Part shown: one piece after another, positions 35,347 through 45,862 of the stretch | Numbering within the stretch: the stretch's first letter is position 1 | Layout of the letters: the number at the start of each line of letters is the position of its first letter | NCBI GenBank assembly: GCA_900551755.1 | Contig: URXK01000001.1 | Coordinates: 186,001 to 250,000, forward strand | From: an uncultured Eubacterium sp. | GTDB lineage: Bacteria > Bacillota > Clostridia > Lachnospirales > CAG-274 | Length of the DNA stretch: 64,000 nt | Direction: 5' to 3' | Made by a program: the position numbers and the translations under genes | Notes under the pieces: generated by a model | Told to the model about the DNA's origin: nothing | Database searches by the model: none | Seen by the model: the letters and a program-made list of their open reading frames with translations, nothing else

Positions 35347-36030
35347 ATGGAGTCACTAGGTGAAGAGCTAGTTAAAACACTGGATAATGGCACCGCCTTT
35401 ACTATACCTATTGGAAATGGTATTCCAATTCCAGAGTCGGTTGTGGTTACTTGGTGTATAATGGCTTTTGTAGTGGTGGTTTCTATAATATTTACCCGTA
35501 ATCTTAAGATAGTCCCCAAGGGGCCTCAGCTTTATGTTGAAGCTTTGGTAGGCTTTATTAATTCTTTCTTTGAGAGTGTTCTCGGAGAAGAAGGTAAGAA
35601 ATTTATACCATATCTTGGCACAGTTCTTATTTATTTGGGCTGTTCAAATGTTATAGGTATATTTGGTATTACACCGCCTACGAAAGATCTCAATACAACA
35701 GCTGCTCTTGCAATAATGAGTATTGTACTTATTGAATTTGGTGGATTGTTTGCAAAAGGACCTAAAAAATGGTTAAAGAGTTTTGCAGAACCAATAGCAA
35801 TAGTAGCACCTATTAATGTATTAGAGATTTTTATAAGACCTCTTTCACTTTGTATGAGATTATTTGGTAATATTTTAGGCGGATTTATAGTAATGGAATT
35901 AATTAAGATAGTTGTTCCGTTATTTGTGCCAATACCATTTAGTTTTTACTTCGATGTATTTGACGGTCTTATACAGGCTTACATTTTTGTATTTTTAACT
36001 TCACTTTTCTTAAAGGAAGCTATTGAATAA
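35347..36030 (+). CDS. atpB: F1Fo ATP synthase subunit a
   Basis: A 227-residue membrane subunit forming the ion half-channels next to the c-ring. The conserved arginine lies in PLSLCMRLFGNILGGF near residue 169. GGAGG precedes the ATG. It is the first gene of a standard BEFHAGDC operon; no atpI is present upstream. Confidence 0.96.
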   Translation: MESLGEELVKTLDNGTAFTIPIGNGIPIPESVVVTWCIMAFVVVVSIIFTRNLKIVPKGPQLYVEALVGFINSFFESVLGEEGKKFIPYLGTVLIYLGCSNVIGIFGITPPTKDLNTTAALAIMSIVLIEFGGLFAKGPKKWLKSFAEPIAIVAPINVLEIFIRPLSLCMRLFGNILGGFIVMELIKIVVPLFVPIPFSFYFDVFDGLIQAYIFVFLTSLFLKEAIE

Positions 36031-36071
36031 TCAAAAAAATTAAAAATTATATTTTAAGGAGATGTTTAATT

Positions 36072-36287
36072 ATGATGACAGCAATTGGTGCAGGTATTGC
36101 AGTATTAACAGGTTTAGGTGCAGGTTTAGGTATTGGTATTGCCACTTCTAAGGCAATGGACGCTATAGCTAGACAGCCTAGTGCAGAAAGTAAGATTACT
36201 AAGAACTTACTTCTTGGTGCTGCTCTTGCCGAAGCAACTGCTATTTACGGTTTCGTTATTGCAGTTTTAATCTTATTTGTAAAATAA
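36072..36287 (+). CDS. atpE: F1Fo ATP synthase subunit c (proton-type signature)
   Basis: A 71-residue hairpin protein that builds the rotor ring. The polar loop is ARQP near residues 34-37. The ion-binding carboxylate is Glu in LLGAALAEATAIYG near residue 54. In Na+-binding rings such as that of Ilyobacter, a Gln sits in helix one and Ser follows the Glu. Here the equivalents are Ile (GLGIGIA) and Ala, so a proton ring is predicted. Two start ATGs (36072, 36075) are possible. Confidence 0.96.
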   Translation: MMTAIGAGIAVLTGLGAGLGIGIATSKAMDAIARQPSAESKITKNLLLGAALAEATAIYGFVIAVLILFVK

Positions 36288-36311
36288 TAAAAGAAAAAGA
36301 GGTGAATATAT

Positions 36312-36797
36312 ATGTTGAATATAAACCTCAGTGTTATTTATAATATTATAAATATCATAGTTCTGTTTTTGCTTTTAAAGAAGTTCCTTTTTAAGCCTGT
36401 TACAGACATTATGGAAAAAAGAAAAAGCCTTATTGAAGGAGCTTTGAAAGATGCTGATAACAGCAAAAATGAAGCGGCAGAACTTAAAAATCAGTATGAA
36501 ACTGCTTTAAAGAATGCTAAAAATGAGGCTGTCACTATTGTTAAAGATGCTAAAGTTAGAGCTGAAGCTGAGTATGAAAAGAAAATAGAGCTTGCTGATA
36601 AAGATGCTAAGACTATTGTTGAAAATGCTAGCAAGGCTGTTGAACTTGAAAAGGAAAAGGCAGTAAGAAGTGCAAAGAATGAAATTGCATCTCTTGCTAT
36701 TGCTGCTGCATCTAAGATAGTTGAAAAGGAAACAGATAACGAAAGCAATAAAAAGCTTTTAGACGATTTCCTTTCTGAGGCAGGTGGAGCTAAATGA
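36312..36797 (+). CDS. atpF: F1Fo ATP synthase subunit b
   Basis: A 161-residue peripheral stalk subunit: one membrane segment at about residues 5-25 (LSVIYNIINIIVLFLLLKKF), then a long charged coiled coil rich in Ala, Lys and Glu. Its TGA overlaps the ATG of atpH. Confidence 0.95.
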   Translation: MLNINLSVIYNIINIIVLFLLLKKFLFKPVTDIMEKRKSLIEGALKDADNSKNEAAELKNQYETALKNAKNEAVTIVKDAKVRAEAEYEKKIELADKDAKTIVENASKAVELEKEKAVRSAKNEIASLAIAAASKIVEKETDNESNKKLLDDFLSEAGGAK

Positions 36798-37303
36798 TAA
36801 CATCATTAATTGCAGATAGCTACGGAAAGGTTTTGTTTGAAGAAAATATTGACAAATCTGTTGTAGACAACACAATTAATATTATAAACAGCAGTAGGAA
36901 ACTTAAAATGATGTTAGATAACCCAGCAGTTTCTAACAAAGAAAAGCATAATGTTATCGACAAAATTTTCCCTAGTGAAGTTAGAGATTATATTAAGTAT
37001 GTGTGCGATAATGGAATAATTAGTATTATAAATGACATTTATACTTCTTATAGCAATTTATTGCTTAAGAGTAAAGGTGGTATTGAGGCTGAGTACCTTT
37101 GTGTAACTGAGCCAACTGAAGATGAAATAAAGAGTATTAAAAACAAAATAAAGACAATGTACAACAAAGATGATGTTGTGCTTAAGGTTATTAAAAAGCC
37201 TGAACTTATTGGTGGCTTTGTACTTAGAGTTGGAGATGATGAGTACGACAGAAGCTTGAAAAGTTCACTTAATAACCTTGTTAAAAAATTAGAGTGGAGG
37301 TGA
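36794..37303 (+). CDS. atpH: F1Fo ATP synthase subunit delta
   Basis: A 169-residue stalk subunit that joins subunit b to the F1 head. It shows the weakly conserved OSCP-type pattern, ending [20 protein letters not shown]. It starts at an ATGA overlap with atpF and ends six bases before atpA. Confidence 0.94.
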   Translation: MITSLIADSYGKVLFEENIDKSVVDNTINIINSSRKLKMMLDNPAVSNKEKHNVIDKIFPSEVRDYIKYVCDNGIISIINDIYTSYSNLLLKSKGGIEAEYLCVTEPTEDEIKSIKNKIKTMYNKDDVVLKVIKKPELIGGFVLRVGDDEYDRSLKSSLNNLVKKLEWR

Positions 37304-37308
37304 GCAAG

Positions 37309-38811
37309 GTGAGTAATATTAATCCTGATGAGATTATATCAGTTCTTAAAAGTGAAATTGATAACTATGATGAAAAATCTGCAGTATTAGAAGCTGGTTA
37401 TGTTATACAGGTTGGTGATGGTATCGCTACTGTTTATGGCATAAATCACGCTATGTACGGTGAAATCGTTGAATTTGAAAACGGTGTTAGAGGTATCGTA
37501 CAGAATCTTGAGATGAAAACTATAGGCGTCGTTCTTTTAGGTTCTGACAGAGGTCTTACTGAAGGCTCAAGAGTTGTAAGAACTGGCAAGAAGGCTGGTA
37601 TTTCTGTTGGTGACGAAATGCTTGGTAGAGTTGTAAATGCTTTAGGTGCTCCTATTGATGGTAAAGGACCTATCAACACTACAGAATACAGACCAATTGA
37701 AAACGATGCTCCAGGTGTTGTTGATAGAAAGTCAGTTAATGTACCTCTTGAAACAGGTATTCTCGCCATTGACTCTATGTTCCCTATTGGTAGAGGACAG
37801 AGAGAGCTTATTATAGGTGATAGACAGACTGGTAAAACTTCAATTGCTATTGATACTATACTTAACCAGAAGGGCAAAGATGTTATTTGTATCTATGTTG
37901 CTATTGGTCAGAAAGCATCAACAGTATCAAAGATTGTTTCAACTTTAACTAAATATGGTGCTATGGACTACTCAATCGTAGTTTCATCTACAGCTAGTGA
38001 TTATGCACCATTACAATATATTGCACCTTATTCAGGTACAGCAATTGCTGAATATTTTATGTACAAGGGTAAGGATGTTCTTATTATATACGATGACTTA
38101 TCAAAGCACGCTGTAGCTTACAGAGCAATGTCATTGCTTTTACAGAGGCCACCTGGACGAGAAGCATATCCTGGTGATGTATTCTATCTTCATTCAAGAT
38201 TGCTTGAGCGTTCATCAAGATTAAGTGACGAGCTTGGCGGTGGTTCTATTACTGCATTGCCAATTATTGAAACACAGGCAGGCGATGTTTCTGCTTACAT
38301 ACCTACAAATGTAATATCAATTACAGATGGTCAGATTTTCCTTGAAAGTGAATTATTCTTCTCTGGTATTAGACCAGCTGTTAATGTTGGTTTGTCAGTA
38401 TCAAGAGTTGGTGGTGCTGCTCAGACTAAGGCTATGAAGAAGGTTGCTGGTTCATTGCGTATTGACTTAGCTCAGTTTAGAGAAATGGAAGTCTTTACTC
38501 AGTTTAGTTCTGACCTTGATAAGTCTACTAAGGAACTTCTTGACCACGGTCATAGACTTGTAGAGCTTTTAAAGCAGCCATTATACAATCCAATGAATCT
38601 TCATAGAGAGATTATTTCTCTTTGTGCTGCTAACAATAGAATGTATATGGATGTTCCAGTTAAGGAATTAAAGCAGTTCCAGCAAGATATGCTTGACTAT
38701 ATTGAAAACGCTGCACCTGAACTTGTTAAGAAAATTGATGAGGAAAAGGTTGTTAGTGATGAAATGATTGAGGAAATCAAAAAGTATGTAGAAGAATTTA
38801 AGAGCAGGTGA
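37309..38811 (+). CDS. atpA: F1Fo ATP synthase subunit alpha
   Basis: A 500-residue non-catalytic head subunit. The P-loop GDRQTGKTS lies near residue 168, and the [13 protein letters not shown] segment with its conserved Arg near 360. The start is GTG at 37309, eight bases after GGAGG (37296-37300). Standard length. Confidence 0.98.
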   Translation: MSNINPDEIISVLKSEIDNYDEKSAVLEAGYVIQVGDGIATVYGINHAMYGEIVEFENGVRGIVQNLEMKTIGVVLLGSDRGLTEGSRVVRTGKKAGISVGDEMLGRVVNALGAPIDGKGPINTTEYRPIENDAPGVVDRKSVNVPLETGILAIDSMFPIGRGQRELIIGDRQTGKTSIAIDTILNQKGKDVICIYVAIGQKASTVSKIVSTLTKYGAMDYSIVVSSTASDYAPLQYIAPYSGTAIAEYFMYKGKDVLIIYDDLSKHAVAYRAMSLLLQRPPGREAYPGDVFYLHSRLLERSSRLSDELGGGSITALPIIETQAGDVSAYIPTNVISITDGQIFLESELFFSGIRPAVNVGLSVSRVGGAAQTKAMKKVAGSLRIDLAQFREMEVFTQFSSDLDKSTKELLDHGHRLVELLKQPLYNPMNLHREIISLCAANNRMYMDVPVKELKQFQQDMLDYIENAAPELVKKIDEEKVVSDEMIEEIKKYVEEFKSR

Positions 38812-38815
38812 TAAT

Positions 38816-39706
38816 ATGGCGAATATGAGAGAAATTCGTACCAGAATGAAAAGTATACAGGATACTATGAAAATCACCAATGCAATGTATCTTATATCTT
38901 CATCTAAGCTTAAGCAGGCTAAAAAGAAGCTTGATAAGACTTTGCCATATTTTAATGCCCTTAATAGTACAATTGAGGATATTCTTACAAATATGCCAGA
39001 AACAGATAATATCTATGTTGGCAATAAAGGTAAGGATACTTTTGATGACAGAAGTATAAAGAGACTTTATATTATTATTACTGCTGATAAGGGTCTTGCA
39101 GGTGCTTATAATCACAACATTTTTAAGAAAAGTGATGAATTTCTTGCAAAGGGCGACAATAACACTTTGTTCTTAATTGGACAAATGGGTAGAAATTACT
39201 TTAGAAAAAATAATCAGATTGTTGACTGTGAGTTCTTATATACAGCTCAGAACCCAACTTTGTTTGCTGCAAGAAATATTACAGACAGTGTTATTGAGCT
39301 TTACCTTAAAAAGCATATTGATGAAGTTTACATAATATATAACAAAATGATTAATTCAACTACTGCTGAACCAGATGTACTTAAAATTCTTCCTTTTGAA
39401 AGAATAGATAAGCAATGCAGTATTGATGAATATATGGAGCTTAACACATTTTATCCGTCACCATCGGCGGTACTTAACAATTTAGCACCTAATTATGTTA
39501 AGGGTATCATATACTCAGCTTTAGTTGAAGCTTTCTCAACTGAGCAAAATGCAAGAATGACAGCTATGGAGTCTGCAACATCAAGTGCAAAGGATATGCT
39601 TAAAGAGCTTTCACTTGTTTATAACAGAGCTAGACAGGCTGCCATTACTCAAGAAATAACAGAAATTGTTAGTGGTGCTAAATCTCTTAATAAAAAAAGT
39701 ATATAG
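38816..39706 (+). CDS. atpG: F1Fo ATP synthase subunit gamma
   Basis: A 296-residue central shaft subunit with terminal coiled-coil helices: MREIRTRMKSIQDTMKITNAM at the N-terminus and NRARQAAITQEITEIVSGA at the C-terminus, both signatures of the family. The ribosome site is weak and the start is four bases after the atpA stop. Confidence 0.97.
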   Translation: MANMREIRTRMKSIQDTMKITNAMYLISSSKLKQAKKKLDKTLPYFNALNSTIEDILTNMPETDNIYVGNKGKDTFDDRSIKRLYIIITADKGLAGAYNHNIFKKSDEFLAKGDNNTLFLIGQMGRNYFRKNNQIVDCEFLYTAQNPTLFAARNITDSVIELYLKKHIDEVYIIYNKMINSTTAEPDVLKILPFERIDKQCSIDEYMELNTFYPSPSAVLNNLAPNYVKGIIYSALVEAFSTEQNARMTAMESATSSAKDMLKELSLVYNRARQAAITQEITEIVSGAKSLNKKSI

Positions 39707-39718
39707 AAAGGAGCATAG

Positions 39719-41122
<1,404 letters not shown>

Positions 41123-41136
41123 AGGGAGTGTAGCTT

Positions 41137-41538
41137 ATGGCAGATAAATTTAAGCTTGATATTATAGCCAGTGACAGACACTTCTTTAACGGTGAAGTTG
41201 AAAGTCTTATATTGCCGAGCATTGACGGTGAATATGGTGTATTATACGGACACGAAGCAATGGTTACAGCTGTTGTTACAGGCGAAGTTGATATTACTGT
41301 AGATGGTAAGGTTTTAGAAGTAGCTGTCAGTGAAGGATTTGCTGAAATTAAGCCAGAAAGCGTAGTCATTATTGTTGACACAGCTGAATGGCCAGATGAA
41401 ATTGATGTTAAGAGAGCTGAACGAGCTAAGGAAAGAGCAGAAGAAAGAATGCGTCAGCATCAAAGCACCAATGAATATTATCATACTAAGGCTGCATTGT
41501 CTAGAGCAATGAATAGACTTAGAATTACAAGTAAATAA
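41137..41538 (+). CDS. atpC: F1Fo ATP synthase subunit epsilon
   Basis: A 133-residue regulator of the rotor with an N-terminal beta sandwich (FFNGEVESLILPSIDGEYGVLYGHEAM) and a C-terminal helical hairpin (AKERAEERMRQHQS). It closes the atp operon ahead of a terminator. Confidence 0.96.
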   Translation: MADKFKLDIIASDRHFFNGEVESLILPSIDGEYGVLYGHEAMVTAVVTGEVDITVDGKVLEVAVSEGFAEIKPESVVIIVDTAEWPDEIDVKRAERAKERAEERMRQHQSTNEYYHTKAALSRAMNRLRITSK

Positions 41539-41545
41539 ATTTTTT

Positions 41546-41580
41546 AAACTACCTCGTTTTTATAATGAGGTAGTTTTTTT
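41546..41580 (+). terminator. Terminator of the atp operon
   Basis: Arms AAACTACCTC and GAGGTAGTTT, then seven Ts. Confidence 0.93.
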
Positions 41581-41598
41581 GTGCATAAAAACTTTTTA

Positions 41599-41614
41599 GT
41601 TAGCCTAGACTAAT
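41599..41614. promoter_or_regulatory. Operator-like inverted repeat 1 of the iron operon
   Basis: GTTAG-N6-CTAAT around 41600-41613, upstream of the -35 box. The TTAG/CTAA arms are similar to DtxR/IdeR-type iron operators. Confidence 0.6.
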
Positions 41615-41641
41615 AAATTTATAAAAAATACAAAATACCTA

Positions 41642-41670
41642 TTGACAAATAGATGGAGATATAGTAAAAT
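41642..41670 (+). promoter_or_regulatory. Promoter of the DUF2325-DUF3793-flavodoxin operon
   Basis: TTGACA (41642-41647), a 17-base spacer and TAAAAT (41665-41670). Confidence 0.82.
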
Positions 41671-41679
41671 AATAGCAAA

Positions 41680-41695
41680 GTTAGTTAAGGCTAAC
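41680..41695. promoter_or_regulatory. Operator-like inverted repeat 2, also a terminator-like hairpin
   Basis: GTTAG-N6-CTAAC just downstream of the -10 box and probably spanning the transcript start region. It extends to AAGTTAG/CTAACTT and is followed by a T run, so it could also end short transcripts. Confidence 0.6.
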
Positions 41696-41714
41696 TTTTT
41701 TAAAAGGAAATTGA

Positions 41715-41730
41715 GTTAGCCTTTGCTAAT
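41715..41730. promoter_or_regulatory. Operator-like inverted repeat 3
   Basis: GTTAG-N6-CTAAT within the untranslated leader, the same arms and six-base centre as copies 1, 2 and 4. Confidence 0.6.
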
Positions 41731-41760
41731 AAATCGTGTTATATTTTTTTTAGATATAGA

Positions 41761-41776
41761 GTTAGACATAACTAAC
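41761..41776. promoter_or_regulatory. Operator-like inverted repeat 4
   Basis: GTTAG-N6-CTAAC directly before the AAAGGAGG ribosome site of the DUF2325 gene. Confidence 0.6.
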
Positions 41777-41791
41777 CAAAGGAGGTTTAAA

Positions 41792-42070
41792 ATGAGTGTT
41801 GTAATTATTGGTGGTAATGATTGTATGGTTACTAAATACAAAGATTTGTGTAAAGAATATAAATGTAGAGCTAAAGTGTATACTCAGATGAAAGGTACAC
41901 TTAAGAATAAAATTGGTGCACCAGACTTGTTGGTACTCTTTACTGGCACAGTTTCACACAAGATGATACATTGTGCTATAAGCGAAACAAAGGGCAAAAA
42001 TACTATTATTGCTCGTTCACACTCTAGCTCTATGACAGCTTTAAAGTCTATTTTAGACCAGCATTGTTAA
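41792..42070 (+). CDS. DUF2325 family protein
   Basis: A 92-residue protein starting MSVVIIGGNDCMVTKYKDLC with the family segment DLLVLFTGTVSHKMIHCA and RSHSSSMTALKSIL. The start is the ATG at 41792 after AAAGGAGG; the longer frame upstream lacks a ribosome site and crosses operator repeats. The fold looks like a small Rossmann-type domain. Function unknown. It leads an operon with DUF3793 and flavodoxin, a grouping I associate with iron-limited growth in Clostridia. Confidence 0.9.
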   Translation: MSVVIIGGNDCMVTKYKDLCKEYKCRAKVYTQMKGTLKNKIGAPDLLVLFTGTVSHKMIHCAISETKGKNTIIARSHSSSMTALKSILDQHC

Positions 42071-42087
42071 TTAAGGAGGGTATTTAT

Positions 42088-42639
42088 ATGTCTGATGAAT
42101 TAATTGTTCGTCATTGTTCACCTACACTTGCAGGATTGAAAACTGGCAATTTGTTTAGTTACAAAGTTGAAAGTGTGGCAGAATTAAAGAATAAAATCGA
42201 ATATATGAACAATATGCTTAATTCTAAGGGCGTGTATGTGTGTTTGCTTAAATTGTGGGCTGAAAGGGCATTAATATATGTATTCAGACCTAGCAAATTA
42301 ATAAGGGATTTAAGATGCAAGGAAGCAGATGAATTATTGAATAAAACAGGTTATGAGGGAAAAAGCTTATATGGTGATATTAAACACTTGTCAGAACGAA
42401 TTGAAAAGTGTTCAGAATTTCCTCACGAAATTGGTTTGTTTTTAGGCTATCCTATTGAGGATATTAAGGGGTTTATTTCGAATAAAGGTAAAAATTGTAA
42501 ATGTGTTGGTTGCTGGAAAGTATATGGCAATGAGTGTGAGGCTAAGAAAACATTTGCAAAGTATAAAAAATGTACAGATATTTACTGCAAGAAATTGAAT
42601 GAAGGCTTATCAATATTAAGACTTACAATTTCTGCATAA
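42088..42639 (+). CDS. DUF3793 family protein
   Basis: A 183-residue cytoplasmic protein. It begins MSDELIVRHCSPTLAGLKTG; the central motif FPHEIGLFLGYPIEDIKGFI is diagnostic of DUF3793. The C-terminal third has several cysteines (CKCVGCWKVYGNECEAKK, then CTDIYC). AAGGAGGG precedes the ATG at 42088. It lies between DUF2325 and flavodoxin. DUF3793 genes commonly neighbour feoAB or flavodoxin, so a part in iron homeostasis is inferred; metal binding by the cysteines is possible. Confidence 0.9.
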   Translation: MSDELIVRHCSPTLAGLKTGNLFSYKVESVAELKNKIEYMNNMLNSKGVYVCLLKLWAERALIYVFRPSKLIRDLRCKEADELLNKTGYEGKSLYGDIKHLSERIEKCSEFPHEIGLFLGYPIEDIKGFISNKGKNCKCVGCWKVYGNECEAKKTFAKYKKCTDIYCKKLNEGLSILRLTISA

Positions 42640-42683
42640 ATTATAAATTAAATAAAATATTAAATTATTGGAGGAAAGAAAAA

Positions 42684-43100
42684 ATGAGTAAGATTGCAGT
42701 TGTATATTGGAGTGGTACAGGTAATACACAGGCTATGGCAGAGGCTGTTGCTAAGGGTGCTGGTGATGCAGGTGCAGAAGTTTCTGTATTTGCTGTTAGT
42801 GACTTTGCTCCAGCTACAGTAGCTGATTATGACGCTATTGCTTTTGGCTGTCCAGCAATGGGTGCTGAAGAACTTGAAGATGGCGAATTTAAGCCAGTAT
42901 TCGATGCTTGTGACATTAGTGGTAAGAAGATTGGTCTTTTTGGTTCTTATGGCTGGGGTGACGGCGAATGGATGAGAACTTGGGAAGAAGATTGCAAGAA
43001 CGCTGGTGCAAATCTTGTACCTAGTGTAATTTGCACAGATGCTCCAAGTGATGATGCTGTTGCAGAGTGTGAAGAATTAGGTAAGGCTTTAAACGCATAA
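42684..43100 (+). CDS. fld: Flavodoxin
   Basis: A 138-residue short-chain flavodoxin that carries electrons through FMN. The phosphate-binding loop WSGTGNTQAMAEAV is near residues 9-22, and the FMN-ring loop GSYGWGDGEWMRTWEED near 87-103. GGAGG precedes the ATG. Flavodoxin replaces ferredoxin when iron is scarce, consistent with the operator-like repeats upstream of this operon. Confidence 0.96.
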   Translation: MSKIAVVYWSGTGNTQAMAEAVAKGAGDAGAEVSVFAVSDFAPATVADYDAIAFGCPAMGAEELEDGEFKPVFDACDISGKKIGLFGSYGWGDGEWMRTWEEDCKNAGANLVPSVICTDAPSDDAVAECEELGKALNA

Positions 43101-43125
43101 TTTAGTAAATAAATATAATAAATAG

Positions 43126-43160
43126 AAGGAGCTAATGTTTTTTGATATTAGCTCCTTTTA
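43126..43160 (+). terminator. Terminator after flavodoxin
   Basis: Arms AAGGAGCTAAT and ATTAGCTCCTT, then TTTATTTTT. Confidence 0.9.
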
Positions 43161-43196
43161 TTTTTAAAAAATATTGATAACATTCTGTCATATTCC

Positions 43197-43225
43197 TTGA
43201 CGATTTTACAAAAATTTGATATTAT
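43197..43225 (+). promoter_or_regulatory. Promoter of the polar amino acid ABC operon
   Basis: TTGACG (43197-43202), a 17-base spacer and TATTAT (43220-43225). Confidence 0.7.
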
Positions 43226-43256
43226 TAATATAACTATAATTTAAGGAGGAATTTCA

Positions 43257-44051
43257 ATGAAGAAATTTACTAAGATAATGGGTTTATTACTTGCTGGTAC
43301 TATGCTTGTTGGTGCAGTGGGTTGTGGAACTACTAGTGATAACAGCAGTTCAGCTAATTCTGGTGCAATTAAGACTGTTCAGGAAGGCAAGCTTGTTTGG
43401 GGTACTAATGCAGCTTTTGAACCTTATGAATATATGGAAGGTAGCGATGTTGTTGGTATTGATGCTGAAATAGCTCAGGCTGTTGCAGCTAAGCTTGGTC
43501 TTGAAGCACAGGTTGAAAATATGGACTTTGATGCTATTATTCCAGCAGTTACATCTGGCAAGGTTGATATTGGTCTTGCAGGTATGACTATTAACGAAGA
43601 AAGACTTAACAATGTAAACTTTAGTGATACTTATGTTGAGGCTGGTCAGGCTATTATTGTTAAGGAAGGTTCTGACATTAAGTCTAAGGCTGATTTAAAG
43701 GGCAAGGTTGTTGGTGTTCAGAGAGGTACAACTGGTGATACTTATCTTTCTGACGAGTCTAATGGCGTTGGTGTAGCAAATGTTGAAAGATTTTCTAATG
43801 GTCCAGATGCTGCACAGTCATTATTAGCAGGTAAGATTGACGCAGTAGTTATTGATAACGAACCAGCTAAGAAGATTGCTTCAAATGCTCAGGGTCTTGT
43901 TAAACTTGATGAAAACTTAACTTCTGAACAGTATGCTATCGCTGTTTCTAAGGATAATGAAGCACTTTTAAATGCTATTAATACTGCTCTTAATGAAATG
44001 AAGGAAAACGGCGAATTACAGGCTATCTTAGATAAGTATTTGAATAAGTAA
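43257..44051 (+). CDS. Polar amino acid ABC transporter, substrate-binding lipoprotein
   Basis: A 264-residue exported lipoprotein. The signal peptide MKKFTKIMGLLLAGTMLVGA leads to the lipobox Cys in VGAVGCG. The mature part is the SBP_bac_3 fold: LVWGTNAAFEPYEYMEG, VGIDAEIAQAVAAKLG and GLAGMTINEERL. The ligand is probably a polar amino acid such as Gln, Cys or His; the residues do not fix which. AAGGAGG precedes the ATG. First of three genes. Confidence 0.95.
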   Translation: MKKFTKIMGLLLAGTMLVGAVGCGTTSDNSSSANSGAIKTVQEGKLVWGTNAAFEPYEYMEGSDVVGIDAEIAQAVAAKLGLEAQVENMDFDAIIPAVTSGKVDIGLAGMTINEERLNNVNFSDTYVEAGQAIIVKEGSDIKSKADLKGKVVGVQRGTTGDTYLSDESNGVGVANVERFSNGPDAAQSLLAGKIDAVVIDNEPAKKIASNAQGLVKLDENLTSEQYAIAVSKDNEALLNAINTALNEMKENGELQAILDKYLNK

Positions 44052-44061
44052 TTTAATGAAT

Positions 44062-44085
44062 AAGGGTGTGTTTTTACACACCTTT
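44062..44085 (+). terminator. Intra-operon hairpin after the substrate-binding gene
   Basis: AAGGGTGTGT paired with ACACACCTTT around four Ts, then ATTATT. It probably lowers permease expression relative to the binding protein. Confidence 0.65.
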
Positions 44086-44104
44086 ATTATTGAGGAAAAT
44101 TGAT

Positions 44105-44884
44105 ATGAAAGATATAATTTATAAAATAGCTGAATTTTTCACTACACCTGAACAAGCCTTAAGATTTGCTAACAATTTTGAGGCAGATTTTATAACAGAT
44201 GACAGATGGACTTGGCTTGTAGAGGGTTTAGGTGTTACAATTAAGCTTACATTTTTTGCCTTTATTTTAGGTCTTTTAATTGGTATGGTTATAGCTGTTG
44301 TTAGAGTAAGCTATGATAGACGAATTGACACTCCAACACAAAGTACATCACAAAAGATAGGTAGGTCTGTTCTTGGATTTTTCAATGCTATATGTAAGCT
44401 CTACCTTAACATTATTCAAGGTACACCTACTATTGTGCAGATAATGATGATTTACTTTGTTATTCTGGTTAATTCTACAAACAAAGTTGGTGTAGCTATT
44501 CTTGGTTTCACTATTAATTCCAGTGCCTATGTTGCAGAAATAATAAGAGGTGGTATTAATGGTGTTGACAAAGGACAAATGGAAGCAGGCAGAAGTTTAG
44601 GCTTTGGCTATGTTTCTACAATGATTTACATTGTTATACCACAGGCATTAAAGAGTTCACTTCCAGCTCTTTGTAATGAGCTTGTAGTTCTTTTAAAGGA
44701 AACATCAGTTGCAAGTATGGTTTCATTAGATGACCTTCTTTCTAAGGCTTTACTTATAAAGGGTAGAACTTATGATTTCTTCTTGCCACTTTTAGCAGTA
44801 GCAATTATATATTTTATTATTGTTTCTATATTAAGAAGTATTTCTGCTCGTCTTGAAAGGAGGTTAAGTTCAGGTGAAAGATAA
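44105..44884 (+). CDS. Polar amino acid ABC transporter permease
   Basis: A 259-residue inner-membrane permease with about five hydrophobic segments. The HisM/GlnP features are [20 protein letters not shown] near residues 41-60 and the EAA loop [22 protein letters not shown] near 160-181. The ATG at 44105 follows GAGGAAA. An N-terminal extension of about 40 residues precedes the first membrane helix. It overlaps the ATPase gene by 11 bases. Confidence 0.95.
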   Translation: MKDIIYKIAEFFTTPEQALRFANNFEADFITDDRWTWLVEGLGVTIKLTFFAFILGLLIGMVIAVVRVSYDRRIDTPTQSTSQKIGRSVLGFFNAICKLYLNIIQGTPTIVQIMMIYFVILVNSTNKVGVAILGFTINSSAYVAEIIRGGINGVDKGQMEAGRSLGFGYVSTMIYIVIPQALKSSLPALCNELVVLLKETSVASMVSLDDLLSKALLIKGRTYDFFLPLLAVAIIYFIIVSILRSISARLERRLSSGER

Positions 44885-45620
44885 TACTAAGCCGTTAATT
44901 AAGGTTGAAGATTTGACAAAGGATTTTGGCAACAAAACCCTTGCTCTTGACCATCTCAATAACGATATTTACAATGGTGAAGTTGTTGTTGTTATTGGTC
45001 CATCTGGTTCAGGTAAGTCTACATTTTTAAGATGTCTTAACCTTCTTGAAGTTCCAACATCAGGTCACATCTATTTTGAAGGCATAGATATTACTGACCC
45101 TAAGAATAACCTTAATAAGCATAGACAAAAAATGGGTATGGTTTTCCAGCAATTTAACCTTTTCCCGCATATGACTATTATGAAAAATCTTACTATTGGT
45201 CCTATGAAGTTGCTTAAAAAGAGTAAAGATGAAGCTGAAAAAAAGGCTATGGAATTACTTGAAAGAGTAGGTCTTGGAGATAGAGCAAATAGCTATCCAA
45301 ATCAGCTTTCTGGTGGTCAGAAACAGAGAATAGCTATTGTTAGAGCTTTATGTATGGAGCCTGATGTTATGCTTTTTGATGAGCCTACATCTGCTCTTGA
45401 CCCAGAAATGGTTGGAGAAGTTCTTGAAGTTATGAGAGGACTTGCTAAGGAAAATATGACAATGGTTGTTGTTACTCACGAAATGGGCTTTGCTAGAGAG
45501 GTTGGCTCAAGAGTAATATTTATGGAAAATGGTAAAATACTTGAAGAAAATACACCAGATGAGTTCTTTACAAATCCAAAGAGTGATAGATTAAAGGCCT
45601 TTCTTGATAAGGTGTTGTAA
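44874..45620 (+). CDS. Polar amino acid ABC transporter ATP-binding protein
   Basis: A 248-residue ATPase of the GlnQ type. Walker A is [12 protein letters not shown] near residues 43-54, the signature [16 protein letters not shown], Walker [21 protein letters not shown], and the switch His lies in [12 protein letters not shown]. The start is GTG at 44874 with AAAGGAGG upstream. Last gene of the unit. Confidence 0.97.
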   Translation: MKDNTKPLIKVEDLTKDFGNKTLALDHLNNDIYNGEVVVVIGPSGSGKSTFLRCLNLLEVPTSGHIYFEGIDITDPKNNLNKHRQKMGMVFQQFNLFPHMTIMKNLTIGPMKLLKKSKDEAEKKAMELLERVGLGDRANSYPNQLSGGQKQRIAIVRALCMEPDVMLFDEPTSALDPEMVGEVLEVMRGLAKENMTMVVVTHEMGFAREVGSRVIFMENGKILEENTPDEFFTNPKSDRLKAFLDKVL

Positions 45621-45652
45621 TATTAAATAAAAATCTTTATTTGATATATTTG

Positions 45653-45681
45653 TTGACAAAAACTGTCAAAGGTATTATAAT
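45653..45681 (+). promoter_or_regulatory. Promoter of the thiC transcript
   Basis: TTGACA (45653-45658), a 17-base spacer and TATAAT (45676-45681): a perfect consensus. Confidence 0.9.
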
Positions 45682-45698
45682 AATTTAAAATGAATATG

Positions 45699-45767
45699 TT
45701 GCAGGGGTACCATTATGGTTGAGAAATACCCTTTGAACCTGACGGTTAATACCGTGGTAGGGAGCAA
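45699..45767 (+). ncRNA. TPP riboswitch
   Basis: The thi-box core is clear: GGGGTACC near the 5' end, then TGAGA, ACCCTTTGAACCTGA (about 45729-45743) and the 3' GTGGTAGGGA. Thiamin pyrophosphate binding should favour the terminator at 45782 and reduce thiC expression. Confidence 0.97.
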
Positions 45768-45781
45768 AAACGGTTTCTAAT

Positions 45782-45813
45782 GACTCTTGGCTTTCTGCCG
45801 AGGGTCTTTTTTT
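45782..45813 (+). terminator. Expression-platform terminator of the TPP riboswitch
   Basis: Arms GACTCTTGGC and GCCGAGGGTC, then seven Ts. Confidence 0.9.
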
Positions 45814-45862
45814 CTGCATATATTTATTAATTAATTTTATTCGATTTTTTGGAGGAAAGATT

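Noticed and set aside
36072-36287. Na+-type ATP synthase
   Set aside because: The Gln and Ser Na+ ligands are replaced by Ile and Ala in the c subunit.
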